From Bullera alba (lineage: Eukaryota > Basidiomycota > Tremellomycetes > Tremellales > Bulleraceae), in the NCBI GenBank assembly GCA_001600095.1, contig BCIX01000001.1:496001-560000 (forward strand): 64,000 nt of DNA. Direction: 5' to 3'. The notes under the pieces are model-generated. The model searched no databases and had not been told where the DNA came from. It worked only from the letters and a program-made list of their open reading frames with translations. The position numbers were made by a program, and so were the translations under genes. Shown piece after piece: positions 1 through 10,917 of this stretch (its first letter is position 1; the number at the start of each line of letters is the position of its first letter).

Positions 1-3000
1 CTAAGGGTGGGACCAATCTCGCTTCACGGTCCTACAACAGAAGAGGGCATGAATCAGATGAACCGCTATATGCTCAGGACATGGGTCGAGATCGGTCTCC
101 ATCTTGCTTTCTACCAGCATAGAAATAGTGGGTGGTCGGATTTACCATCGTGGTGTTGAGACTGACGGAGACCCAGGTATTCCAGCGGTCAACCGTTTTG
201 TCGACTTCACCACGTTGACGGTGGACATGTGGACACCCTTGAACCTCACAAAGTACCACCTACGTGAGTCAGAAGCAGGTCCACCCAATCGCAATACTGA
301 ATCACCTGTAAAGTGACCGACAAGGTACCGGACAAATTCCGCGCATCTTGCCATGAACTTGGAGTCACGCAGCTCGATGTCGCGGAGACGATGGAGCGGG
401 CATACGAATTCCAGATCGCCTGCGACAGTGTAAACACAAAGCATTATCTCACAGCGCTGGAACACCTGTCTACGGCGCCTATCGCGGACAAGGATCGACT
501 CAGCTTCAAAGTAGCCACGGAACGCTCACTTGACAAGTACACTATCGGTCAGTACCCTCTATGCCCATCTTCATCTACCGTTCTGACGAGACGTACCTCA
601 GGCGAGCTGAATCACGCTTACGCTCTCATCGGGTACGACACGGCGCATGCCACTTCGCTCGGCATCGAGGCGTTTGAGGCCCCAGAATACTACATCCTCG
701 ACCTGCACAAGAAAGCTGTCCTAGCGGCCGATGGACCAGACCGCCGAGCCGAGCTTGGAAGGGCTTTAGCGATCATTGGCACAGATAAGGGTTCTACTCA
801 TATGATCAACCTTGGCAGATCCGGTAAAACCGATATGAGCGTGGACGACGCCTACTCCGCTCTGAGCGCGCCTAAAGAGTCCATTGACGATGGCCTAATC
901 ATGCAGTATGAGATGGCGGTGAGTCGGCACAATACCGAGCCGCCATGGTCTTGCTGACAAAATCGTGTCAAGGTCAATGAGTACCCTGGCAAAATCGATC
1001 ATTACCGTCTTTGCCTCAAAATCATCGCCGAAGCCCCAGGAGCCGAACGTCCTGCTATCAAGAGCTTCCTAGAGACCGGCGCTTTGGGTGAGGCCCAGTC
1101 AAGAGCTGTATCAGGTCTGTGAACTGATGAAGAGCAGGAGAACCCGCTCCCAAACGCAACGACATACCTGTTGGCTTGCACAACATCGGGTGATTGGGGA
1201 TAGCGCAGTGAGCAGATTGGAGGGCCGAGCTGATTTGATTGTCAGAAACACTTGCTATCTCAACTCCATTCTCCAAGTAAGCGCTTCCTCCCTGACGCTT
1301 CGCCATGAGACTGCCGCTTACGTATTGGCAGTACCTATACTCTATCAAGCCATTGCGTGAAGCAGTCATCGCATTTGATCAGACGGCGTCGATGTCAAAG
1401 ACCCCGCTCAAACCGGAAGTAGAGAGATCTAGGCGATGTGAGTATCTTGCTCCTGCTGCTTGGATGCTTTTATAACAACCTCTGTAGTTGTGCTCCAACT
1501 TCGACTTCTGTTTCTACAGCTGTACAAATCCGAGCAAGCAGCAGTCCGGCCCGACGAAGAGTTGGCCTATCTCGCCATCACGCGTCCTGAGGTCGATCAA
1601 ATTGTGTCTCCACAGCCTGAGACTGCGGTGCCTCAACCCTTGACTTTCGACTCGATCCCGGACATGCCCTCACCCTCCTCGACATACGTCGCTACGCCAG
1701 GCACGCCCCATACACCCATGGCCTCGCTCCCATCGTCCCCGAGACCAGGCCTGGCGAGATCTAGTTCGGTCTTGGGCAAACGAGCCAGTGAAGATCGCGA
1801 AGACATGTCCTCGGGTTCGGATGACGACCGGTCTCGCATCAAAAGTGATGGGTTCGAGGATCTGGGATACACTGAGACCGTGGAACCGATGGACACCGAG
1901 GAGTTCGAGTTGATACCCAAAGTCAACGAAGTGGAAGATCGTGCGAGCGCTGTAGACGAGCCCGAGCAGATGTCGTCGCCATCCGCCACAACGGTTATAG
2001 CGGCGTTGAAGCTCAAATCGCCAGAACTCGAGGACGTCCCAGTCTCGGCCAATCCCGAAGTCGTAGCTGGACATCAAGAGATATCGAGTGTGCCACCTCC
2101 GCTGCCTCTTCGCCCGGCCATCGGCAGGAAGGACACCTTGGCCTCTGGTTTGAGATTCGGTGAGTAACGATGAGATGAGGGTTCAAGTCAGTGTGAAGCT
2201 GTATGCTGATGTTCCGTGCTTCACCAGGTCTGCAGCAGGATTCCGCGGAGGTTCTCATCAATGTGCTCACGCAGTTGGAAATGGCGTTCGATCCAGCAAC
2301 GGCGGAAGATGGTGCAAAAGGATCCAATCTGATCTCAGAGTGAGTTTATGTATGCCTGCGAAGCCACTGCCGATCATCTATGCTAATGTCCGAAAAGCCT
2401 CTTCTCATGCAAATTCCGCCAGCAGACGTTCTACGAGGCTATTTCCGGGCAGGTCGAAGCTCAGACCCCGGTAGAGTCTGTATTCGTGCACCCAATCATT
2501 GGAGTCGAGGAAGAGGGCAAAGATCTGTACGACTGCCTGGCCGAGCTGTACCTCGGTGGCGCCGATATTGAGTATGAGGGCAAAAAGGGTTACATGATGG
2601 ATCTGATGGACGAATTCCCTCCGATGCTCTACATCCAGATGAGGGTGAGTCACCGACTTGGGGTGAGGTCTGCTAAGCTAATGCTTATCCCAGCGTTCGC
2701 AATATGACCCGACGACCGGGCGGGAGAGGAAGACGAATACGCATATCGCCTTCGAGCAGACTCTGGTCATGGATCGATACCTCTCCACGGCTGATCAAGC
2801 GAAACGAGAGGAGTCTATTGAGATTACACGAGAGATGATCAGGGTTCGCACTCGCCTCCACCAGCTGAAGAATCACAAGGTAGGTCAACAAGGACCAAGG
2901 ACTTATCATGGGTGTCTGCAGCTAACGACCCGGATCATAGCCAATGTCTATACCCGACACGTTCAAGCACGCCAGCGAGGCCTTGAAGTCGCTGGACGAC

Positions 3001-3656
3001 CAAGGCTTCGTCCAGGGCAGTAGCGACTTCTGGGACGCTCTCAAAGCCGAGGGAGAGGAGACTTCGGCCGAGATTGCCAAACTCGAAGAATCCCTGCCCA
3101 CGCTTAAGCGCAGGCTCGACGGTATTTGGGACACCAGAAACTTCGAGTACGATCTCGTCTCGGTCTTCATGCACCGAGGTAAGTATCAAGCGGGTAGTGT
3201 TTGCGTGTAGCCGCTGATATGGCTCGTTTTCAGGCAAGACCAGTGGTGCGGGTCATTACTGGACGTACCAATCGCACCTCCCTGACCAGCGTGAGTTTGA
3301 GAATCCCTGCTATTGACATGGGGACATGTGCTGACGGTGTATCAGCGGACAAATTCTTCAAATACAACGATGAGCAAGTGACCGAAGTGCCCGCGAGCGA
3401 GGTCTTGGAAGATCGAACGGGCAGTGATGCCAACCCTGCGTTGTTGTGCTATGTCAGGCGGGGTATGGACCTCGTCGACGTCTTGCATAGGGAGGTTCTG
3501 GAGCTGGAAAGGGCAAGGATCCAAGATGAAATGTTGGAAGATGGCATGAAGGACGGAACGGGAGCAGGACGGTCGGCGGAGGTCCCGCCGGCGACTTTGC
3601 ACTCGGTAGAGACGCTAGAGACGGATGACGACAAGCAGCTCATCGAGCTGGATTGA
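1..3656 (+). CDS. UBP2: Ubp2-like ubiquitin-specific protease, 5' end outside the window
   Basis: Cysteine deubiquitinase of the USP (C19) family; in yeast Ubp2 removes ubiquitin, especially K63 chains, with Rsp5. Thirteen exons can be followed in one frame: ..263, 314-918, 973-1087, 1138-1189, 1246-1276, 1332-1437, 1488-2159, 2228-2339, 2398-2644, 2694-2879, 2941-3178, 3234-3290, 3346-3656. The Cys box LHNIGNTCYLNSILQ spans the exon 4/5 junction (nucleophile near 1252). GLQQDSAEVL, the QQD box, begins at 2228. The His box GAGHYWTY with downstream FFKYNDEQV spans exons 12-13. Between the Cys and QQD boxes lies a long acidic, Ser/Pro-rich insert (about 1560-2150). After the His box comes an acidic tail. 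The N-terminal part and start codon are not in the window. Family assignment is firm; the Ubp2 subtype rests on box spacing and the LHNIGNTCYLNS form. Confidence 0.9.
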
Positions 3657-4006
3657 TAAGAGCACACAGCATCTCACTAGCATGGATCCTTGCACAGTCA
3701 TGAATGATGTTCCTGAGAGTACTTGAGCAGCGTCTGAGCTACAGGGAAGCTAGTATGGTGTCGTGTCGAGGCTTGCAGAGTCGAGGTGACTATGAAGGAG
3801 GTGACTGACCCACCCGGAGATAGCCGACGAATACAAATTCCGATCCGCGGTGACGCCATAGTCTGTTGACAAAGGTGGCCTCTGAAGAGTGCTCGCAGCT
3901 CTTGTCTGTCCAGTGTTCTTGACATACTCGGCTTGTGAGGGTGGAGGTTAGCTGTCTTGTCTACCAGATCCTTGTACGCTTCATTGAAAGTTTCTGCTCT
4001 GCTGAG
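3657..4006. other. intergenic, UBP2 3' end and cystinosin-gene promoter
   Basis: About 350 bp between two genes on the same strand. It should hold the 3' UTR of the protease gene and the promoter and leader of the transporter gene. The frame of the next gene stays open upstream of its ATG to about 3935, but a GTG, not an ATG, starts that extension. No repeat or RNA gene was seen. Confidence 0.5.
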
Positions 4007-5115
4007 ATGCTCGACAAGGACGACGAGTTCGAACACCCGTTCGCCGGGGCGATCGTGACTATCACTGGAGTCGCTTACTTCATCGCATGGTCCGTGTCGT
4101 TCTACCCCCAAGTTGTGCTCAACTACCAGCGGAAGAAGTGAGTCTCCTGTAGATGTGGGCTATTGAAGCGGAATATCTTGCTGACTCACTTTGGCCAGAA
4201 CCACCGGCTTGTCGGCAGACTTTGTCATCTTGAATCCAATAGGACATTTCACATTGATGATCTGGAACTGGGGGATGAGACTGTCGACCCTTGCTCAGCG
4301 GCAGTATAGGAGTCGGCATAATGGTCATAATGTCCAGATATCGAATTCCGACCTGGCATTCTCCCTACACGCATTCATCCTGTCATTCCTGGCCTTGGTT
4401 CAGGTGGTCTACTACGCGTACAAGAATCGACCTAGTGGATCCAAATCGTCCCTCGAATCCCGGCAAACCGCGGACAATGGATCCAATGATGGCGAGAGGG
4501 AACCTCTGCTGGCGGGACAGTCTAGTGGAGGGACCAAATCCAAGCTGGATATCGCGATATCTTCGTCGACGATCGTCCCCTCGATTCCGGCGCAAATTGG
4601 TCTTGTGGCCATCGTGGTTGCCACACTGGTCTCCTCAGGGTTGGTCTGGGGCGGCAAAGCACAATTCTTGGACTGGCTCTATTTCGTCTCGACACTCAAA
4701 TTGGTTCTCACCTCGATCAAGTATATACCTCAGGTACTGCTCAACTATCGGTTGAAAAACGTGGAAGGATTCTCGATCTGGGTCATGATCTTGGTGAGTC
4801 TATCCGCTCCTTTCCCCCATATCTTGTTCTTCACAAGGGTCAGGGAGTCGAGCGGCAAGGATCTCGCTAATCGTCACTTGATAGGACCTGATTGGCTCAG
4901 TGCTCTCCTTCACACAACTGGTCGTGTCGTCGATATGGATCGAAAAGGATCCCGGGGGCATCATTGCGAATCCGGCCAAACTGGGGCTTTCATTCCTCTC
5001 CGTCTTCTTCGACTTGATATTCATCGTTCAGGCATACTATCTCTATCCCTCGTCGAAGAAGGGATCGCTGGACGAGCTCATAGACGAGGAGATTGAACGA
5101 GTGGAGAGGGGGTAA
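4007..5115 (+). CDS. cystinosin-like PQ-loop transporter
   Basis: Seven-helix PQ-loop protein of the cystinosin (CTNS/Ers1) family, which exports cystine from lysosomes or vacuoles with protons. Exons 4007-4137, 4199-4793 and 4885-5115 give 318 residues. The first PQ-loop reads SFYPQVVLNYQRKKTTGLS and the second IKYIPQVLLNYRLKNVEGFS; each has the Pro-Gln pair. A GFSIWVMILDLIGSVLSFTQ-type helix follows across the second intron, and a final helix (FDLIFIVQAYYLY) ends in a short acidic tail. A polar, Ser-rich loop with an EREPLL dileucine-like motif (about residues 150-180) fits vacuolar/endosomal sorting. The ATG at 4007 is chosen because it begins just before the first helix. Substrate is inferred from the family. 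Confidence 0.9.
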
Positions 5116-5775
5116 TTGCTAAATTGTAGCTAGCTGTTGACATAGATGATTAGACGGGTCTCCTAACCGACCCAACGGATCCCGCCGGAGCGAATCGCTT
5201 TGTCCTCATGGGACTGCCCGTATGTACCCCCACATGCAACGTAGAATGTGTCATCCAAGCAAGCTGGTGATCTATCGTTTCCCGATCTCCCAAGAATGTA
5301 CGCAAGTCTATACGTTGAAGGTAAGGATGTAGCCTGGATGCAGGCTAGCTACAACATCCGATGCCGGATCAAATTCGATCAAAGCCGAACCCGAAATCGT
5401 TCGATGACAATAGTTGCCGGATGCCGGTTTTACAAGCGGGTCTTGTGACGGCCTTAATTGCGTTGGGTTCATGTGCACACTGGCTCAGGTGCACACACAA
5501 TAAGTACCTCGGTTATCGCCTTGTGAGCTCGCACTAACGTTAGAGCTGACTAGAGCGGACCATGCTCCTGAAATAAACTGCGACCTGAAGAGTCTCGTGA
5601 CGTTGCGAAACACGGCCCAACCTTAGCAACCTGCACGATACACCTCAGCTGATGGACGGACCGTGCGGCCGTGCGGGCCGGCTGATGATCGACAGTGGTC
5701 TGCTCACTAGCTTTCACTAGCATATAGGTCTGGCTGCTCCTCCATCTAGGGTCGGTCCGCCCTAGAAGACTCACC
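5116..5775. other. intergenic with short direct duplications
   Basis: 660 bp without a credible gene; the only open frames are short and unlike proteins. It carries adjacent direct duplications with a 10-nt step: GATCAAA at 5367/5377, TAGAGCTGAC/TAGAGCGGAC at 5541/5551 and TCACTAGC at 5704/5714, plus an 8-nt tandem CCGTGCGG at 5661/5669. The last part must contain the promoter and leader of the polysaccharide lyase gene. Confidence 0.5.
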
Positions 5776-8273
5776 ATGCTACTCTCGAAAGCTACAACGT
5801 TGCTCGCTCTAGCGTTACCTCTGGTAATCGCTCAAAATGCCGATGTAGACTCAGACACAGCGCTGGTCACCTCTAGACGGATCGCCGACCTGGCCCAAGT
5901 CCCGACTCCAGCGTGGATAGCCAGTATACCAGCCTGGCTGGAGGATCAGAGTGAGGATGGTACTTGGGAAGATGTCAACTACAAGACCGGCTGCGATGCG
6001 CGTGAGCAAAATCTCCTGGTCGCTGTGCGGATTTTGAGCTGACAATGTGTGATCTCTCAATGGTAGAGAGGGCGAACTGGCCGATACAACAGCATTGGAA
6101 TCGTCTCATCACTTTCGCAGCTGCCTGGACTGGCGTCAATCCTGCTGTTCCAACAAATTACACCAATAGCCCCATACTCCTCGACGCCGTGTCGAGAGGC
6201 CTGGACTATTGGTTCACCAACGATTTCACCTCTGACGACTGTATCGGTCTCGGAGGAAGGGACAACGCTACCTGTCCTTGCGGCACCCCCGGCCTCTGGA
6301 ACAGCAATTGGTTCGGCCAAGTCATCTTGATCCCACAACTCTGCTCCACGACTTGTCTCCTCGTCTCATCGGCCAACCTTTCCACTAGTCAGAGGGAAGG
6401 GTGTGAGCGGATCCCCAAAAGAGCGTACGATCGGAGAGACCAGTTCATCAACGGGTTAGGATATCTCACCGGCGCCAACACCATCAATGTAATGCAGAAC
6501 TCGGTCAGCATGGGCCTTTACACCAACAATCAGTCGGTATTGGAGGATTCTTTCCAGCGGGCAATGGGAGTGGTCACCCTGGAGAGCGTACCGCAGGCCG
6601 ATGGGATCCATGCCGATGGAAGCTTCTTGCAGCACGATGGCATCCTGTACAACGGCAATTACGGGAAGGACCTGTTGAACGCCTTCATCCAACTTCAGGG
6701 GGAAGCGATAGGGACGAGCTTCAGTGCCAATTCGTCGGCGAAACAGGCGTTTGCTGCGCAGGTCAAGGGCAGCGAGTGGATGATCTACGTGGATGGAGAG
6801 ACTGGTGTAGAGCATTGGGACTTTGTGAGTCGGCATATGTCGGGAAAGGGTCCTAGATGGACATGTGTTAAGCGACGCTGACCTTGGCTTCAGAATGCGA
6901 TCGGCCGCTTCGTAGCCTTCCCCACTGCCGACCTCCAAGCCAGCGCCGACATCAACTTCAACGTGTCCAAGCTCGCCGCCGCCACAGCCGACTTTACTGG
7001 TGATGACGATCTTTCCGCGACGATACGTCGACTCGAATCTAATGGCACGGATCAGCTGCTGGGCAATAAGGGGTTTTGGTCTGGTGATTACATGGTTCAT
7101 CGGCGGGACGGAGTGGTACTCACCAACAAGATGGTCTCGAACCGATCCGTCAATACCGAGTTCACAAACTCGGCCAATCCATACGGGTACCATCTCGGTC
7201 AGGGGACCTTGTACTCGTACGTCACTGGTGGCGAGTACAAGGATATCATGGGAGCCTGGAATTGGAACTTGGTACCGGGCACGACGACACTCCTAAATCA
7301 TCCCCACCTAAACTCGTCCGTGGTAGGAGTGGAAGGTTTAAGGGACTTTGTCGGAGTGGTGAGCGATGGATGGGTCGGCACCTCAGTGGAGGATTACGTG
7401 GATCCCCATGATCAAAGCTTGTCGTATCGAAAAGCCTGGTTCTTCCTCGATGACTCGGTAGTCGTGATCACCTCCGACATCATTGTCAACTCGTCCACGT
7501 CGAGCTTCCAAGTCGTTCCCGTCGTCACCGTGCTGGACCAGCGAGCGGCTGCAACGGATCGAGTCATCATGGTGGATGGGATGGAGGTTACAAGTGATCT
7601 CGATCCTATCAACGGTACCACCCTGTTCTACGGTGGAAACGGATACATGTCATTCGATCAACCGTTCAACCTGACTCTGTCTCAAGGTCCTCGCACTGGA
7701 AATTGGTCAGCGGTCTCTACGTCAGCAGCCGGTAACCAAACAGTCGACATCTTCTCGGCCTACACCTCACATAAGGCCGAGCGGGAGTCTTTCGCCTACG
7801 TCCTCTTCCCAGCGTCTTCGCCGGAGAGGTTGACGCAAGAGGCCGAACGACCCAGCTCGGTGCCACTCGTATATACCGGTATTACCGGAGTGGCCGGGCA
7901 GCAGAGGCTAAGTCTGGTCTTCTGGCCGGAGAGCACGGGATCGATAGGTGACGACTCGGTAACGGTGGCGCTGTCCACCATCGGCTGGGCTGATCGAGGC
8001 AACGTCACAATCACGTCGGATCAGCCTGCAGCCTACCTCTTTGCAACGAGGACCAACGATGATGAGTCAAGGACGATGGTGATCACGATCTCCGACCCCA
8101 GTCAACGCCTCGACAAGGTCTCTCTCACTCTGAGCGGGCTCGGTGCCGAGTGTCCGATGGCCAACGACGACGAGTGTGAGGAGCTTGACGAACTTACATT
8201 ACGCCTGCAGATCAAGCTGCCGCGGGGCGGCATGGCAGGCTCGTCAACGTTCAGAGAGGTCTTGGTAGTGTAG
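5776..8273 (+). CDS. secreted polysaccharide lyase family 8 enzyme
   Basis: Lyase of the PL8 family (chondroitin/hyaluronate/xanthan lyases), which cleaves uronic-acid-containing glycans by beta-elimination. Exons 5776-6001, 6067-6824 and 6894-8273 give 787 residues. A signal peptide is evident (about residues 1-19, LLALALPLVIAQ). The alpha/alpha-toroid half includes YKTGCDAQRANWPIQQHW. The active-site block DGSFLQHDGILYNGNYG carries the candidate catalytic His and Tyr and matches the DGSFxQH...Y.G.YG form of PL8 enzymes. GAWNWNLVPGTTT marks the start of the central beta-sandwich, and a C-terminal beta domain follows. Many NxS/T sites suggest N-glycosylation. Both internal introns keep frame. 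It stands alone on its strand with no other glycan genes nearby. The actual substrate cannot be read from sequence; the fungus's own glucuronic-acid-bearing capsule-type glycans are one possibility. Confidence 0.9.
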
Positions 8274-9098
8274 CAGTCTCCGGATGTTGTAGGTTTGGAA
8301 TAGCTCTAATTTTAGCCACATGCACACTCAGCGATCACGCAGCGTTGGAGGCCAGAGCAGCAGGATGTCGGACAGATCGCTCTTAATCGCTCGGGGGTGT
8401 AGACCTCAGACCTCCGGCCTCACCTCACCCACGGCGACGGGCATATTGCGACTGCATACATGCGGCCATGAGGCGGCTGGGAATGTCGACGTCCGACATC
8501 TATTTGCTGACCTCCGCTGACCTATCCTCTCCTGTCATAGGTATAGACAGGTATAGACACCCTTGAGGGCAGTGGGACGCAGAGTGGCAAGTCTGCGGCG
8601 ATGAGAGGTCCGTGCCTGGAGGTGCCTGGCCGTGCTGATGCCGAGAACACTGCGTGCCTGACATGCGCCACCGCCTCATGTCATATCACTCAAAGGTCCC
8701 TGAAGATCATCTCCCTAAGTCGTTCCTGCATTTCCCGCAGCACCAGCCCAGACTGCCCAGAGCAGCAGCCAGGAGCAGCCCTCTGGCCTCCACTGGCCTC
8801 CTCTTTAGCCCTCTCTGTAGCCAGCTGTAGCCTCTCTGACTTCGTCTGCCACGGCCCACGAAGGCCCACGAGTACACGACTGCGACTGCTCTGCTGGGAC
8901 CGCTTGTCTGCTGACTATCGCTACTTGGTCACTGCTACATACTGTGAGCTGTTTTTGGCTTGACCACTTTGTGACTCTGTAGCACTGTGCCGATGTCGCA
9001 GGAAGACGTGCGAGCATAGGAGAGCATAGGAGGACTAGGGAGTACTCAAGGAGCTCTCGACTCTCGAATGATCTGCTGTTTCCTCTTCTTTCCTCCTT

Positions 9099-9138
9099 GT
9101 TACCCCATGTTACCAAGGGTTACCCAGGGTTACCCCTG
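9099..9138 (+). repeat. four 10-nt GTTACC units
   Basis: Four consecutive 10-nt units all begin GTTACC (at 9099, 9109, 9119, 9129), followed by CCAT, AAGG, CAGG and CCTG. The shared core TTACC(C) resembles the TTACCCG core known for the yeast general regulatory factor Reb1. Binding here is only a suggestion. Confidence 0.8.
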
Positions 9139-10012
9139 TTTTTCCTCTGAAGCATAAGACCGATCTACACCGAGAGGCTTCAGTCCTCGTCAGTCAAGCC
9201 ACTTGTAGCCACAAACTTCACAATAAGTTATCGACCAGTCGAAGCGGTGCGAGAGGGTGCGAGCAGCAGCTTGAACGTTCAAGCTTCAAGGTCGTTATAG
9301 CAACTTGCGTAAGCCTACTGACGAGTACACAACTGTCCACTATGCGCGTGCGAGCTGCTGTGCACGAGCTCCCAAGCTAAGCTCTCCGGGTGCACCTGGG
9401 TGAACGGTGCGTCATACGAGGGGCGAAAAATGGCCCTGCAGCCAAGCTCGGTGGCTTCGGAGTGTGCTGTGAAGAATCTACGCTCAGCTCGTCAAAATGC
9501 TGATCCAATCTTGTCTCTGAGTATCCCTTGTCTACGACAACAGGTACGCAGTAAGACACCGTACATTCATGGATCCACCACGGCAAGCATATCATGTACA
9601 ATATCGTGTGCACAGTGTCGCACTCGAGCGCCGTATAGCTTGCATCCTCTCTCGCCATCTTGTCCATCCAAAGAACCGGAACAGCTACCGGAGCTATCAC
9701 TTGAGAACAGAGATCAGTTCCGGTAGCTTCCGGTCCCAACAAAACTCCTGCGAACTCAAGTCGAACTCATCGCCCTTGGCCTGTCTCACTTATTAGGCAT
9801 ATAATGGCCGGATGATCCACGTCGAAAATATCGCGTCGGATTACAGCTCTAGATCGTACTCGTCCAGACAGGTCCAGACCAGTCCACACTGGTCCCAATA
9901 GTTCACAATCTGTCCCCAAGCTGAAGTTGACCTCCGATACATAAGGTAGCCTCCGATGACTCCGATCCCGGTCAGCTGCCTTGGTCGGCCCGCTCGGGCT
10001 GGGCTGTGCTGC

Positions 10013-10060
10013 TGTAAACTGCTGTAAAGAGCTGTAAAGCCTTTGTAAAGCCTTTGTAAA
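10013..10060 (+). repeat. five phased TGTAAA motifs
   Basis: TGTAAA occurs at 10013, 10023, 10033, 10044 and 10055, i.e. with 10-11 nt steps, each preceded by GC or TT. TGTAAA overlaps the forkhead core (GTAAAYA), and the first copy reads TGTAAAC. The spacing would put all five on one face of the DNA helix. Confidence 0.8.
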
Positions 10061-10917
10061 GCACAACGTAAGACAGCGTAAGACTAATGAGACTGTTAAA
10101 CCCAGACCACGATCCTGGGTCAGGGTAGTGTCAGGGCATCGTAAATAAACCTTGTAACGTGTCCAGGCAGGTAGACGAGGGTCCAGGAGGGTAGAGGCAG
10201 GATTGAACGTAGATAGCATGCCATGGATGTCGATGGGCATTGCATGCTGGTTGCATCCAGACCGCTGGCCCGCGTGATCGATGATCGAGCAGCTCCACCC
10301 CGATAATTTACTCCTAGCTAGTAACTACGAGTAGTACCGAGACTTGACACGCGGCTGCGGCATGGCATAGCGGCCCAGCGACCAAAGTTAGACCCACTCG
10401 CCAAGCTAGATTACGAGTAGTAGGTAGATCTCTATCTCTGCTTGTCCTCTGCTCTAGTAATCATCAGGGTCCAGGAGTAACTCCACCGACCGAGCTCTGC
10501 GCTGCTCTGCCAGGCTCTACCTCCAACCCATTGCGGACCTTCGGACGAGCCCCCACGGGCGGACGAATATTGGGTCCGAGCTTCCGAGGTGGCCTTGAAC
10601 GTTACGACAGCGAGTTGTCACCTGCTGGCAGATTTCGCAACGCCTCTGCGCCCGTAAAGGTATCAGCATCCGAGGACGATCTACTACAAGGTACTGTCGA
10701 GACTGGGCTCGCTCGGAACTCTGCCAGGTTCGAACGTATTCTCCATCATCGCTCGCGCTCGTCTTCCGTATATCACCCTCGCGATCATCCAACCCGCCGC
10801 GCACACACACACCCCCTTACTTAACCCAACTCGATCGCGCTATCAACAAATTCTAGCACCTGATAAGCTCCGGATCCCGCCCCCCGATCATCTAAAGGCA
10901 GCGAGAATCCAGGTAAA

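Larger units (their letters stand above)
8541..10520. repeat. cluster of degenerate 10-nt tandem duplications
   Basis: Adjacent direct repeats with period 10 can be read at: 8541/8551 (GTATAGACA), 8612/8622 (GTGCCTGG), 8764/8774 (AGCAGCC), 8783/8793 (CTGGCCTC), 8815/8825 (CTGTAGCC), 8853/8863 (GGCCCACGA), 9012/9022 (GAGCATAGGA, exact), 9099-9138 (four units), 9181/9191 (CAGTC), 9197/9207 (AGCCAC), 9246/9256 (GGTGCGAG), 9388/9398 (GGGTG), 9718/9728 (TTCCGGT), 9862-9892 (four units), 10013-10060 (five units, 10-11 nt), 10069/10079 (GTAAGAC), 10161-10200 (four units) and 10494/10504/10514 (GCTCTGC). Unit sequences differ from site to site, so this is not one satellite. Confidence 0.85.

Noticed and set aside
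9767..10240. 157-codon open frame on the minus strand in the 3-kb gene-free region
   Set aside because: It starts with a true ATG, but the product has no domain-like pattern, it overlaps the duplication arrays, and no neighbouring exon could be joined to it.
10725..10745. GGTTCGAACG as a tRNA B box
   Set aside because: No matching A box, acceptor stem or cloverleaf could be formed around it.
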